From an uncultured Bacteroidales bacterium (lineage in GTDB: Bacteria; Bacteroidota; Bacteroidia; Bacteroidales; Bacteroidaceae): DNA of 64,000 nt. Made by a program: the position numbers and the translations under genes. Position 1 is the stretch's first letter. Each line of letters starts with the position of its first letter. Under the pieces are notes generated by a model that made no database searches, was not told the DNA's origin, and saw nothing but the letters and a program-made list of their open reading frames with translations. Of the stretch, positions 42,852 through 52,221 are shown in pieces. The stretch is from the NCBI GenBank assembly GCA_902800925.1, contig CADCGD010000012.1, positions 35,051-99,050 of the forward strand, written 5' to 3'.

Positions 42852-44972
42852 ATGACACAAATTACGATAATAAAAAAAGCGAAAGGTAAGGACACACTCG
42901 TCCTGAAGACCATAGAAGAGCTGGCGGAACAGATCCATCAGGGAGAATATGCCGAGCAGGTTCAGCGCCTGCGCAACCACTTTCCACTGTTTGACGGCAC
43001 ACGCAGTGTAGATGGTGAACTAGAGGGCTTCGAGGAATATACGAAGGGACTGCCCCGCATCTTGTTCGCCCTCGAACAGAAGAAGCGCGACGAACAGCGC
43101 GTCACCTTATCTTATACAGGACTGGTGCTGCTGGAGGTGAACAACCTGACGGGGCGTGAGGAGGCCGAGGCCATCCGTCAGGGTGCTGCAGAGCTACCCC
43201 AGACACTGATGGCATTTGTGGGCGCCGACGGACAGTCGGTAAAGATTGTGTGTAGGGGAGAATTGCCAAAGGGGTTAGAGGTGAGAAGTGAGGGGTTAGA
43301 GGATAGCTTTGCACTCTTTCACGAGAACCTGTACGAGCGGGCCCGTCTGATTTATAATGGTCAGTTGGGTGTAACCATCGAGAAGCTGGAACCCAGAACC
43401 ACCCGCATCTGCTACATGTCCAGCGACGCTGGCGTGTACTACAATCCTGATGCCGCCTCCATCTTCGCCAAAGCCGAGAAGCCTACGGAACTGACGTTGC
43501 GTCGTGCCACCAAACAGCCGTTGAGCGACGACCACGACCAATACATCTCCATGCATACCGCTTATGAGTTCAACATGACCAAGGCACTGGACGAGACCAC
43601 AGGCATCGACGACGAGGACCTGCGCCGTCATAGTGTGCTGATACTGTTGGCACAATACTGTCTGGAGACAGGCATTCCGATGGGTGTCGCCCAACACCTG
43701 ACACGACTGCGTTCGTGGCTGAACAGCGACCCCATGCTGGTCAACAAGACCTTCGAAAACGTCTATCGCGACGAACACCTGCAGAAAATGGCCCAGAAGC
43801 GAGGCATCACGCTGACACGCCACATGTCACCCGAGGCGCTGTTGACAATGAAGATCAACACATTCCTCACGGAGAACTACGACCTCCGCAAGAACGTGAT
43901 GCGAGGAGTGGCAGAGTACCGTCCTCGCACAGGTATCGGTTTCTCGTACCAGGATCTGACGGAGGAGGCGCGTAACTCTATCACCATGCGAGCCCTGGAA
44001 CTGGGCATCCGCTGTTGGGACAAGGACATCCGCCGCTTCGTCAACTCAGAGGATATCACCCCCTACGACCCCATTAACGAGTGGCTGGAGCGTCTGCCTC
44101 AATGGGACGGAAAGGATCGCGTAACACCACTGGCCCAGCGCATACCTACCGACAACGAGACGTGGCCCCATCTGTTCCACCTGTGGATGCGCTCGATGGT
44201 CGCTATGTGGCTAGGCAAGGGCCAGCTGACGGGTAACGCCCTCGTACCTCTTCTGATAGGTCGCCAGGGTTGTGGCAAGTCCAGTTTCTGCCGTATCCTC
44301 ATGCCTCGTGAGGTGATGGACTACTACAACGACCGCATCAACTTCAAGAACGAGTCCGACCTGAACCTCGGGCTGACGTCATTTGCACTCATCAACCTCG
44401 ACGAGTTCGACAAGATTACCCAGCGGCAACAGATTGTGCTAAAGTACCTGTTGTCGACGGCTGATCTGAAGTATCGTCCACCCTATGGCAAGGCCTACTC
44501 ACAGCATCGTCGCTATGCTTCGTTCATTGGCACCACCAACGAGACACATCCGCTGACAGACCCCACAGGCAGTCGTCGCTTCATCTGTACGCTCATCACG
44601 GGCGACATCGATTTCCAGACACCCGTCGATCACTCACAGCTCTATGCCCAGCTGAAACAGGAGATAGCCCAAGGCCAGCGCTACTGGCTGACGAAAGATG
44701 AGGAGCACCAGCTGATGGAGCACAACCTCGTATTCCAACAGCTCAGCGGACTGGCCGAGATGTTGATGTCCGTCATCCAGAAGCCACACGACGGCGAGGG
44801 TGAGTGGATGACGCTGAAAGACCTGTCAGCCCTGCTGAAGAGTCACTTCAAAGGCTACAAGGAAGAAGCCTCCACATTCCAGAAGATTGGAGGCATCCTC
44901 TCACGTCCGGAGTACAAATTCGAGAGTCGCCGAACAACCGAAGGTATGTTGTATCTGGTCCAAAAAAGGTAA
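42852..44972 (+). CDS. VirE-family (BT4734-type) primase/helicase-like P-loop protein
   Basis: 706 residues, cytoplasmic. An N-terminal BT4734/VirE_N domain (about 30-170; VTLSYTGLVLLEVNNLT, MAFVGADGQSVKIVCRG) is followed by a VirE P-loop domain: Walker A LIGRQGCGKSSF, Walker B FALINLDEFDKI, sensor IGTTNETHPLTD and GSRRF. The C-terminus is a winged-helix-like DUF3874 region. Relatives are D5-like ATPases that act with primase domains on mobile elements. In-frame insertion of AGGGGTTAGAGG repeats (43271-43303) adds KGLEVRSEGLED. A palindromic repeat region lies upstream. The subtilase gene follows after 4 bp. Confidence 0.85.
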   Translation: MTQITIIKKAKGKDTLVLKTIEELAEQIHQGEYAEQVQRLRNHFPLFDGTRSVDGELEGFEEYTKGLPRILFALEQKKRDEQRVTLSYTGLVLLEVNNLTGREEAEAIRQGAAELPQTLMAFVGADGQSVKIVCRGELPKGLEVRSEGLEDSFALFHENLYERARLIYNGQLGVTIEKLEPRTTRICYMSSDAGVYYNPDAASIFAKAEKPTELTLRRATKQPLSDDHDQYISMHTAYEFNMTKALDETTGIDDEDLRRHSVLILLAQYCLETGIPMGVAQHLTRLRSWLNSDPMLVNKTFENVYRDEHLQKMAQKRGITLTRHMSPEALLTMKINTFLTENYDLRKNVMRGVAEYRPRTGIGFSYQDLTEEARNSITMRALELGIRCWDKDIRRFVNSEDITPYDPINEWLERLPQWDGKDRVTPLAQRIPTDNETWPHLFHLWMRSMVAMWLGKGQLTGNALVPLLIGRQGCGKSSFCRILMPREVMDYYNDRINFKNESDLNLGLTSFALINLDEFDKITQRQQIVLKYLLSTADLKYRPPYGKAYSQHRRYASFIGTTNETHPLTDPTGSRRFICTLITGDIDFQTPVDHSQLYAQLKQEIAQGQRYWLTKDEEHQLMEHNLVFQQLSGLAEMLMSVIQKPHDGEGEWMTLKDLSALLKSHFKGYKEEASTFQKIGGILSRPEYKFESRRTTEGMLYLVQKR
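43271..43303 (+). repeat. Two AGGGGTTAGAGG repeats inside the VirE gene
   Basis: AGGGGTTAGAGGTGAGAAG is followed by a second AGGGGTTAGAGGA, in frame within the N-terminal domain. Confidence 0.7.
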
Positions 44973-44976
44973 CAAT

Positions 44977-47208
44977 ATGTACGACATGAAATGCATGAAC
45001 GTTATGAAATTCTACAAAAGCATCGCATCCTTCCTCCTTCTCCTGCTGCCACTAACGATGAGTGCGCAACAAGAGAAACTGTCCATGTGGCTGAAACAGG
45101 GGACAGGGGAAAGAGGTGAGAAGCTAGAGGTGAGAGGCAAGAAGGCAGAGGCAAGTCGGCGAGCCGCGAGCGACGATAGGCTGGTCACCGTCTTCGTGCG
45201 CACCAGTGAGACGCTGACAGAGGAGATGCTGGTGGAGTATGGTGGCAAGATCTATGCGCAACTAGGCGATATCAGCATTATCACCATCCCCATGTCGCAG
45301 ATTGGAAAACTCATCGAGAACCCGACGGTACTGCGTGTGGAGGCCAACCAGCGTGCTGAGGTGACACTCGACACAGTGCCACGGGTCAGCAACATCCTGC
45401 CAGTCTATGAACGGACTGCCGAACACCAGGCCTTCACGGGTAAGGGCGTCGTCATGGGACTGGTTGACGTGGGCTTCGACCTCACCCACCCCACCTTTTA
45501 TAATAATGTGTCGCTGAGCGACTACCGCATCAAGGCCTTCTGGGACCAGCTGGCCAAGCCACATGACGAGAAACTGCCTGTCGGCAGAGATTTTCTCACC
45601 ACTAGCGACATCCTGGCACAGGGCTGTGCCACTGATGGTAAGACCCAGGCGCATGGCACCCATACAGCAGGTATTGCCGCCGGCAGCAGTTACAACATGC
45701 CCTATCGTGGGGTGGCCTACGAGAGTGATATTTGTCTGGTGGCCAATGCCGTGAGCAGCGACACCATGTATATTGACACGCAGGACTACTATCTCTACAC
45801 CTCAGCGACGGATGCGCTGGGCTTCAAATACATCTTCGACTATGCCGAACAGCAGGGCAAGCCATGTGTGGTGTCGTTCAGCGAGGGCTACACACCCTAT
45901 ATGGACGACGATGACCTGTTGTATAACGACTTCTTGGAACGGCTCATCGGACCAGGACGCATCTTCGTAGCCTCAGCAGGCAACGAGAGTCACCAACTGA
46001 CATATATCGACAAACCCATGGGCAAGGAGCAGGCGGGGGCCTTCCTGAATACGAGCAAGCAGAACGCCTTGTATCGCATCAAGAGTCAGGAACCTGTCAC
46101 TCTGACATTCTATGCCTACACAGCGGGCAGCACGCCCACACACCAGTTGCAGATTGCCGCAGACGACGAACGCTGGTCGGGAACCATCATCGATACGCTC
46201 TTCGTAGGCAATGACACGCTGGCTATCGTCATCAACAGCTATTCCTCGGCATTCGACCAACAGGGAAGCATTGCGATGGTGCAGTTGCTAGGCAACAAAG
46301 CCATCAACAGGATGTCGCCCATCGCCATCGTTATTGGTGGAAGCAGCCAGCAGGCGGCAGTCTTCGGCTCTGCGACCTATGCGTTGGCCAACCGCGATAC
46401 CGACCCACGATGGAACGACGCCATGGTGAGTCACAACATCCTAGGACCAGGCTGTCTGACAGCACCCATCTGTGTGGGGTCTACGACACACCGCCTGGGA
46501 TTCCGCAACATCAACGGTCAATGGAAGGGGAGCCTCTATGACGGCGAAGAAGCTGGACTGTGGAGTCCTTTCTCTTCTGTCGGGCCGACACTCGACGAAC
46601 GCACCAAGCCCGACATCTGTGCACCTGGCAGGAACGTCATATCAGCATACAGCAGCTACTATCGGGAGGCCTACCCCACCGCGACAGACTACGATGTAGC
46701 CACCTCAGAGGTCAACGGACGCAGCTACCCCTGGCACACGGATTCCGGTACGTCGATGGCGTGCCCTGTAGCGGCTGGCATCATCGCCCTGTGGCTACAG
46801 GCCAAACCTGACCTGACACGCGACGACATCATGGGTGTCCTGCAGCGCACCAGTCGCCAGCCAGAGGAAGCGCTCAGTTACCCCAACAACAAATATGGTT
46901 ATGGTGAGATTGATGCCTACCGTGGTCTGCTGGACATCCTGGGCGTTACGGCCATCAGGGAGATTAGTCAGCACGAGCCCAGCAATGCACGCATCTGGGC
47001 CAGCGATGGACTGTTGCACATTGTTTTTGACAATGTGCCCGCAACACCCGTCACTGTCACCATCTACACTACTGGCGGCAGCGTGGTTTATCGTTTCACC
47101 ATCAATACCAATGACAGCCACGTAGACCTGCCCTTGCCCACTCTGAGCAAAGGAATCTATGTCGTTCAGTTAGGCACCAGCGGCTCTGCACTGATTAGAA
47201 TTCAATGA
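44977..47208 (+). CDS. Secreted subtilisin-like serine protease (S8) with T9SS-like C-terminal domain
   Basis: 743 residues from ATG 44977; ATG 45004 is the start that best fits the signal peptide (KSIASFLLLLLPLTMSAQ). A propeptide-like region (VTVFVRTSETLTEEML...IITIPMSQIGKL) precedes the catalytic domain: GLVDVGFDLTHPTF (Asp), HGTHTAGIAAGSS (His), and DSGTSMACPVAAGIIALW (Ser). A long beta insert lies between His and Ser. The last 80 residues (PVTVTIYTTGGSVVYRF...LSKGIYVVQLG) look like a type A sorting domain of the Bacteroidetes T9SS. A repeat-derived stretch (GERGEKLEVRGKKAEASRR) lies before the propeptide. Confidence 0.88.
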   Translation: MYDMKCMNVMKFYKSIASFLLLLLPLTMSAQQEKLSMWLKQGTGERGEKLEVRGKKAEASRRAASDDRLVTVFVRTSETLTEEMLVEYGGKIYAQLGDISIITIPMSQIGKLIENPTVLRVEANQRAEVTLDTVPRVSNILPVYERTAEHQAFTGKGVVMGLVDVGFDLTHPTFYNNVSLSDYRIKAFWDQLAKPHDEKLPVGRDFLTTSDILAQGCATDGKTQAHGTHTAGIAAGSSYNMPYRGVAYESDICLVANAVSSDTMYIDTQDYYLYTSATDALGFKYIFDYAEQQGKPCVVSFSEGYTPYMDDDDLLYNDFLERLIGPGRIFVASAGNESHQLTYIDKPMGKEQAGAFLNTSKQNALYRIKSQEPVTLTFYAYTAGSTPTHQLQIAADDERWSGTIIDTLFVGNDTLAIVINSYSSAFDQQGSIAMVQLLGNKAINRMSPIAIVIGGSSQQAAVFGSATYALANRDTDPRWNDAMVSHNILGPGCLTAPICVGSTTHRLGFRNINGQWKGSLYDGEEAGLWSPFSSVGPTLDERTKPDICAPGRNVISAYSSYYREAYPTATDYDVATSEVNGRSYPWHTDSGTSMACPVAAGIIALWLQAKPDLTRDDIMGVLQRTSRQPEEALSYPNNKYGYGEIDAYRGLLDILGVTAIREISQHEPSNARIWASDGLLHIVFDNVPATPVTVTIYTTGGSVVYRFTINTNDSHVDLPLPTLSKGIYVVQLGTSGSALIRIQ
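45109..45155 (+). repeat. TAGAGGTGAG-type purine-rich repeat inside the subtilase gene
   Basis: GAGGTGAGAAGCTAGAGGTGAG followed by GGCAAGAAGGCAGAGGCAAG-like units, in frame between signal peptide and propeptide; shares TAGAGGTGAG with the VirE and 58381 copies. Confidence 0.6.
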
Positions 47209-47211
47209 GAT

Positions 47212-48066
47212 TCACTTGTTCTTAACGAGGTTGTCCTCCGCATCGTCGTAATGATCGGTGGAATGGAAGATGCGGGTGATGCCACGCATCTGGATGCGTA
47301 CGTGGTCGCAAAAACTTTGCCACATCGACTGATTGCCAATAGTACCGTAACCCGTTATGGCACGACAACGGCGGTCGCGCACAAAGACTATCTTACCATA
47401 CTTCTTCAGGTTCAGCGCCATAGAACCATCCTCCCCACGGATAATGTCCACACGATAGGGTTCCTGACGACCATAATCGGCATTATAGGCAAACACAAGG
47501 CCACGCACGCTGAGTTCCGGACGCTTGAAATGCTGAATCCACAGAAACAGGTCGCGCGCCATCTCAAACAGTCGCAATGAAAGCTTACTATGATTTTCGT
47601 CAGGGAAGTAGCTCCACGTAGCAGAGACACAGCTGACACCTGGCTTCAACAGGTGGTCTAGCATGATTTCATAATACTGCGGCGGATAGAGTGTGTCGCT
47701 GTCGACATCGAAATAGAAGCGGCCCTTGGCATGTTGCAACCCACAACGACGGGCATAGCCACAGGAATGTTGGTATTCTGTATAATAAGGTATGCCCGAC
47801 TTCTCATAGATTTCGGCCGTGCGGTCTTTCGAGTCATTGTCAACGCCAATAATCTCGACAGGATATTTACACCGTATCTCGCTGATAGCCCACAGACACG
47901 CCTGCAAGTGCTTCTCTTCGTTATAGCCTATCACCACAATACTAGCCAGTGGCTCAGGACTCTGCAATGCTGCCAAACGCTCACGGGTCTCGTCAACGAT
48001 ATATTGGGGAACCTCACTGAAAGGTTTCCCATAGATACTCATGTATTTATCATACCAATTTGCCAT
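47212..48066 (-). CDS. Glycosyltransferase family 2
   Basis: 284 residues from ATG 48066 (MANWYDKYM). GT-A motifs: ASIVVIGYNEEKHLQACLWA, IIGVDNDSKDRTAEI, GYARRCGLQHAKGRFYFDVD and SDTLYPP; a VRGLVFAYNADYGRQEPYR segment and RGEDGSMALNLKKYG follow. Cytoplasmic. An ATG at 48090 lies at the edge of the promoter box and would make a leaderless message. It converges on the subtilase gene with a 3-bp gap. Function in polysaccharide assembly inferred from context. Confidence 0.85.
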   Translation of the reverse strand: MANWYDKYMSIYGKPFSEVPQYIVDETRERLAALQSPEPLASIVVIGYNEEKHLQACLWAISEIRCKYPVEIIGVDNDSKDRTAEIYEKSGIPYYTEYQHSCGYARRCGLQHAKGRFYFDVDSDTLYPPQYYEIMLDHLLKPGVSCVSATWSYFPDENHSKLSLRLFEMARDLFLWIQHFKRPELSVRGLVFAYNADYGRQEPYRVDIIRGEDGSMALNLKKYGKIVFVRDRRCRAITGYGTIGNQSMWQSFCDHVRIQMRGITRIFHSTDHYDDAEDNLVKNK

Positions 48067-48090
48067 AGTCTCAATCGCGGATTCTACCAT

Positions 48091-48098
48091 GCAAAGGT
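48091..48098 (-). promoter_or_regulatory. Promoter -7 box (TACCTTTG) of the GT2 gene
   Basis: Minus-strand TACCTTTG is followed at once by CATGG; the ATG there would be at about +1, so ATG 48066 is the likelier start. Confidence 0.65.
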
Positions 48099-48226
48099 AA
48101 TAAATAAAATCAAATAAATGGTAAAATGAAGAGTTTATCATTGCCGAAAATTGAAAAATATGTTAAATAATCGCCTCATTTAATCATTTTTCAACCACTT
48201 CTAATGCTAAAATAATTTAAAATCCG

Positions 48227-48234
48227 TACATTTG
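48227..48234 (+). promoter_or_regulatory. Promoter -7 box (TACATTTG) of the LruC gene
   Basis: TACATTTG fits TAnnTTTG; the leader to ATG 48267 is about 25 nt. Confidence 0.6.
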
Positions 48235-48266
48235 TAAGCAAAATACAAAACTTAAACACTTAAATT

Positions 48267-50273
48267 ATGAAGAAATCTATTACAATTGCAATGCTGTCAG
48301 CACTTATTCTGACAGGTTGCAGCAAGATGGACTCCGTGGGCAATGCATCTCAGCAGCCCAGTGAGAGCCAAGAGGCCATTGCTAACTTCGAACAGAAATA
48401 TCATGTCAAGATCGACTCTAATCAGGATTGGAACAGTATCGTTAGCCATGAAGTAACAATCACAGCCAATGCCAACCTGAGCGACATCGTAAAGGTTCAG
48501 ATTCTGACAGAGTCACCCTTCCTGAACAACGAGGCCAAAGTATTGAACGAGGCCCAAGTCCAAAAGGGAGGCACGGTCAAACTGACCTACTCTACGCCAA
48601 ACATCTATGAGAAGTTGATTGCTGCTTGTGTCGACAGCAAGGGTGTTTACTTCATCCAGGTATTCAATGTAGGACAGCAAAGCGTTAGTTTCCCACAAGC
48701 TAATGCCTCATCACGCAGAGCCGCTAAAAGCGAGGTTCCCACTTTCGAGAAAATTAAACTGGGAGCTTCTAAGAAGTCATTGAACACACAGCGTACGGAG
48801 TCGAGCGATGCCAAATACGACGCATGGAACGACTCAAAATGGAGTGACCAGATGTGGGCCCCTGTGGATCAGCAGTTTGATAACGGATGGAAAATGGATA
48901 TCTGTGTAGAAAATGGCTATCAAGTCAAAGATAGAGGTGTCATCTTCCGTGATATCCCAGACTTTACTGAGGATGAGCGAGCAAATGTGGAGGCCATCCT
49001 TAATGGTTTCCTTCATAAGTATGTAAACAAAGCCAAGAAGATTAAAAAGAATAATCTTCCTGCCATTCGCAACAGCGCCTATTTCAAGACTGACAACAAC
49101 TATTTCGAGACTGACGGCAATCCCGTTACCCTGATTCCCATCCAGGCCTTTACGGACGACTTCAAGCAGAACCACATCTACTACTATTATTTCAAGCCGG
49201 AGGATATTCCATCGGGCATGAGCGAAGTAGACTATATCAAGCAACTGCCCAAATACAAAGCCATACAGGTGGAGCGTGTACAGACAACTACCGAGAAAAA
49301 TGACAGTGCCATCTACCACAGAAAGGAGTTCCTGCTGCCATTCTATAAAGGCACACCTGCCCAAGGAGACGTCGAAGCTAGCGCCATCTTCCCTGCCGGC
49401 TATAAGGTTGGTTTCTTGAACCAGAAATGTCAAAGCGGTACTGATATCTCAAACGTGGAATACGGATGCACATATGGTGACGGTCGTCTGAATGAAGAGG
49501 TGAACCATTTCGGAAACTTCCAAAAAGCCCTAGATAAGAGTTTGGGCGGTGAAACCGAGGGAGGCATGACCTATACAGACCCACGTATTGCTACGTTCAC
49601 TGCCAACGGAAAGACCTATATGTGCTTTGAGGAAGGTGTAGACTGCAACTTCACCGATATGGTGATTGAGGTTGCTGGAGGTCTTATCCAAATCGACGAG
49701 ACCCCTCAGCCAGAGGCAGAAGCCTACACAATGTGCTTCGAGGACCGTCCTCAGACTGCCGACTACGACATGAACGACGTTGTTCTTCGTACCACACGTC
49801 TTAGCGAAGACAAGATTCAGCTCAGCATCATTGCCTGCGGTGCTTACGACGCCCTTGTATTGGGTGGTATCCAAGGTACTGAGGAGAAAGGCTTCAATGG
49901 CAAAGAAGTCCATGAGTTGTTCGGATACGATTATGGCAAAAAGGTATTCATCAATACCGAAAAGAATGCTGAGTACAAAGAGCCTGTCACCGAAATTGTT
50001 ACCGTTGCAAAGAACCTGCGCATGGACGACTTCCTGAAGTCAATCTACATCGAGAATCGCACAATGGGAAAAACCGTTAAGATGCCAGAAAAGGGTGAGG
50101 CCCCCAACGCCATCATCGTTCCTATCAGCTTCCGTTATCCGCTGGAGAAGAAGAGCATAACAGATGCTTATCCCGATTTCCTATCGTGGGCTGTGGACAT
50201 AAATGTGAGCAAAGACTGGTATCTCTATTGGGTTGAAGACTTAGTTTATCCCGACAAGTTCAGTAATCAGTAA
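48267..50273 (+). CDS. LruC-domain (DUF4842) surface lipoprotein
   Basis: 668 residues. Lipobox LILTGC gives a lipid-anchored protein. An N-terminal region typical of Bacteroides LruC proteins (NFEQKYHVKIDSNQDWN, VTITANANL) is followed by the C-terminal DUF4842 domain with MCFEDRPQTADYDMNDVVLRT, whose acidic loop resembles a Ca-binding site, then IACGAYDALVLGG and LPYP-like ends. It is probably exposed at the cell surface; role unknown (adhesion or matrix binding are guesses). Single-gene unit with its own promoter. Confidence 0.85.
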   Translation: MKKSITIAMLSALILTGCSKMDSVGNASQQPSESQEAIANFEQKYHVKIDSNQDWNSIVSHEVTITANANLSDIVKVQILTESPFLNNEAKVLNEAQVQKGGTVKLTYSTPNIYEKLIAACVDSKGVYFIQVFNVGQQSVSFPQANASSRRAAKSEVPTFEKIKLGASKKSLNTQRTESSDAKYDAWNDSKWSDQMWAPVDQQFDNGWKMDICVENGYQVKDRGVIFRDIPDFTEDERANVEAILNGFLHKYVNKAKKIKKNNLPAIRNSAYFKTDNNYFETDGNPVTLIPIQAFTDDFKQNHIYYYYFKPEDIPSGMSEVDYIKQLPKYKAIQVERVQTTTEKNDSAIYHRKEFLLPFYKGTPAQGDVEASAIFPAGYKVGFLNQKCQSGTDISNVEYGCTYGDGRLNEEVNHFGNFQKALDKSLGGETEGGMTYTDPRIATFTANGKTYMCFEEGVDCNFTDMVIEVAGGLIQIDETPQPEAEAYTMCFEDRPQTADYDMNDVVLRTTRLSEDKIQLSIIACGAYDALVLGGIQGTEEKGFNGKEVHELFGYDYGKKVFINTEKNAEYKEPVTEIVTVAKNLRMDDFLKSIYIENRTMGKTVKMPEKGEAPNAIIVPISFRYPLEKKSITDAYPDFLSWAVDINVSKDWYLYWVEDLVYPDKFSNQ

Positions 50274-50316
50274 TACCATTATTTAAGAAATACTAAAATC
50301 ATCTAAACAATGACTA

Positions 50317-50350
50317 TAATGTGCAAAGATTGTATTATCTTTGCACATTA
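50317..50350. promoter_or_regulatory. 14-bp perfect inverted repeat overlapping a promoter
   Basis: TAATGTGCAAAGAT and ATCTTTGCACATTA around a 6-nt loop (TGTATT). The -7 box TATCTTTG (50335-50342) of the next gene lies inside the right arm. It may be the LruC terminator, an operator, or both. Confidence 0.7.
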
Positions 50351-50365
50351 CTATTTAATTAAGAA

Positions 50366-51418
50366 ATGAGATATACTATAGAGATTAAGAATAGGCTAAA
50401 TTGGATAGACTGGGCAAAAGCAATTGCTATTTCACTAGTAGTATTCGGTCATATTCCAATGAGTCCTGATAATTTCATACAGAAATTTATCACCAACTAT
50501 CATATGCCTTTATTCTTTCTGATTTCTGGTTACTTAACTAAAAAAGAATGTTTCAATATTAATACAATTAGAAAATATTGGCATACCCTAATTATACCTT
50601 ATATTTTTTATAATCTTATATTTTATCCATATTGGATTGTACGGCACAATGTAGATGTACCTAATGCTGTTATAAGTGATTATATCAAACCTATAATTGG
50701 CATATTCTTTTTACAATTGCACACACCTATTTCATCCCCATTAAACGAAGTCACATGGTTTGTTGCAGTATTATTAATCATGAAATTAGTTTTGTCGATT
50801 ACTTATCTATACAAAAATGGAGATTTGTTTCTAATATTGCTTTCACTTATTTGTGCATTGCTATACATATATAATCAACAAAATATGGTCTTCACAAATT
50901 TGCCTATTACAGGACTTATTAGATGTATGCCATTCTTCATTATTGGACATTTTTGTAAAAGAAAAAATATCATTCCATTAGAACCCAACAAATATGATTA
51001 TTTTGTTTGCGCCATCGGGATCACAGGTAGTTTCTTTTCTTACGAATATTTGTTACATTACACCCCTACAATAACAATTTACGCTTTGTTCTATTTGTGT
51101 GCTTTTGTTACAGTAATAGGCACCATAAGCCTTTGTAGGATATTTGATAAGACTCGCTCAACAATTATTGAAAACATTTCCTTGGGAACCATTGTAATTA
51201 TGGGATTACACTGGATGCTCATTGGATCAACAAATTACGTACTCCAGAAGCTATTAGGCCTTAGTCACGGCATTACATATCCCTTATTCATTACAATTGT
51301 TTTGACTATCTTTTTTGATTCTATAATTTATCCAATAATAATTCTATTCAAGAACAAATATCCTTTTCTGCTTGGAAAAGACATAAAGAAAAACCAACAT
51401 AATCCACTTCAAAACTAA
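50366..51418 (+). CDS. Acyltransferase family 3 (membrane O-acyltransferase)
   Basis: 350 residues with about ten spans. LNWIDWAKAIAISLVVFGHIPM carries the family D-x-x-K/R and His; NYHMPLFFLISGYLTKK is the second signature (family H-M-P-L-F-F-x-x-S-G-x). It transfers acetyl or succinyl groups to glycans. AT-rich, unlike the LruC gene before it, so it begins a block of foreign-looking codon use that runs to 56.6 kb. Different in sequence from the acyltransferase at the left edge. Confidence 0.88.
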   Translation: MRYTIEIKNRLNWIDWAKAIAISLVVFGHIPMSPDNFIQKFITNYHMPLFFLISGYLTKKECFNINTIRKYWHTLIIPYIFYNLIFYPYWIVRHNVDVPNAVISDYIKPIIGIFFLQLHTPISSPLNEVTWFVAVLLIMKLVLSITYLYKNGDLFLILLSLICALLYIYNQQNMVFTNLPITGLIRCMPFFIIGHFCKRKNIIPLEPNKYDYFVCAIGITGSFFSYEYLLHYTPTITIYALFYLCAFVTVIGTISLCRIFDKTRSTIIENISLGTIVIMGLHWMLIGSTNYVLQKLLGLSHGITYPLFITIVLTIFFDSIIYPIIILFKNKYPFLLGKDIKKNQHNPLQN

Positions 51419-51476
51419 AGGGACAGTCACACCTTCATTTCTCCCGGACTGCCGCTTCTTATGTCATCATGACAAC

Positions 51477-52196
51477 TCATTTCAGCCATTCATCTTTTGT
51501 AGTATGCATAAGCGCTTTCAGAATCTCCAAATCCTCGACCGTTGTCACTTTTATATTAATCTCTGAGCCTGGGACAATGTGCATTTCAATATCATCCTCT
51601 AGTTCGGCAACTAACGTACAACTAGATACCGAGTCTACGATACCTTTTTGTTTTGCACGCTCATGAACATTTATTATACATTGTAAACGAAATGTTTGTG
51701 GAGTCTGTGTTCGTATGAGTGTATCACGCGATATGCTAGTTTTTGTATGGAAACCATCATGACTTTCTAAGACAGCCTCGCGACATTTGATTCCTGTAAT
51801 AGCATAACCATAAGCTTTGCATATTGCAATATTGCTGCTGATTATATCCTGGGAAAGCAAAGGACGGACTGCGTCATGAATAAGAACAAGATCCTCATCA
51901 GCACAACCAGCATCTTTTAATCCGTAAATACCATTATGAATCGACTCCATACCACTATTACCACCAGGAAAAATCCATTTCAGCTTCGTAACATTGAATT
52001 GATTTGCATAACTCTGAAGCACAGTTTCCCAACCATGCAAGCACACCACTGCTATTGCATCAATATCAGGATGACACTGGAAACGAAGCATGGTATGTAT
52101 AATAATGGGACTACCATCCACATGCATAAATTGTTTAGGGATATCCTGTCCCATACGGTTTCCAGAACCACCAGCTATAATTAATGCAATATTCAT
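51477..52196 (-). CDS. IspD/TarI-family cytidylyltransferase
   Basis: 239 residues. N-terminal ALIIAGGSGNRMGQDIPKQF is the CTP-binding loop of IspD/TarI enzymes; HDAVRPLL, GIKC and TRQ-like RTQTPQTFRL follow in the family order. IspD makes CDP-methylerythritol; TarI and human ISPD make CDP-ribitol. Placement 25 bp downstream of a LicD gene favours a TarI-like role in making CDP-ribitol or a similar CDP-polyol. AT-rich. The start ATG is at 52196. Confidence 0.85.
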   Translation of the reverse strand: MNIALIIAGGSGNRMGQDIPKQFMHVDGSPIIIHTMLRFQCHPDIDAIAVVCLHGWETVLQSYANQFNVTKLKWIFPGGNSGMESIHNGIYGLKDAGCADEDLVLIHDAVRPLLSQDIISSNIAICKAYGYAITGIKCREAVLESHDGFHTKTSISRDTLIRTQTPQTFRLQCIINVHERAKQKGIVDSVSSCTLVAELEDDIEMHIVPGSEINIKVTTVEDLEILKALMHTTKDEWLK

Positions 52197-52221
52197 AGAT
52201 ACTGGGTATTATCAATTATTG

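Noticed and set aside
51419-51476. Terminator between the acyltransferase and TarI-like genes
   Set aside because: Only a weak CAGTC/GACTG pairing without a T run; not reported as a feature.
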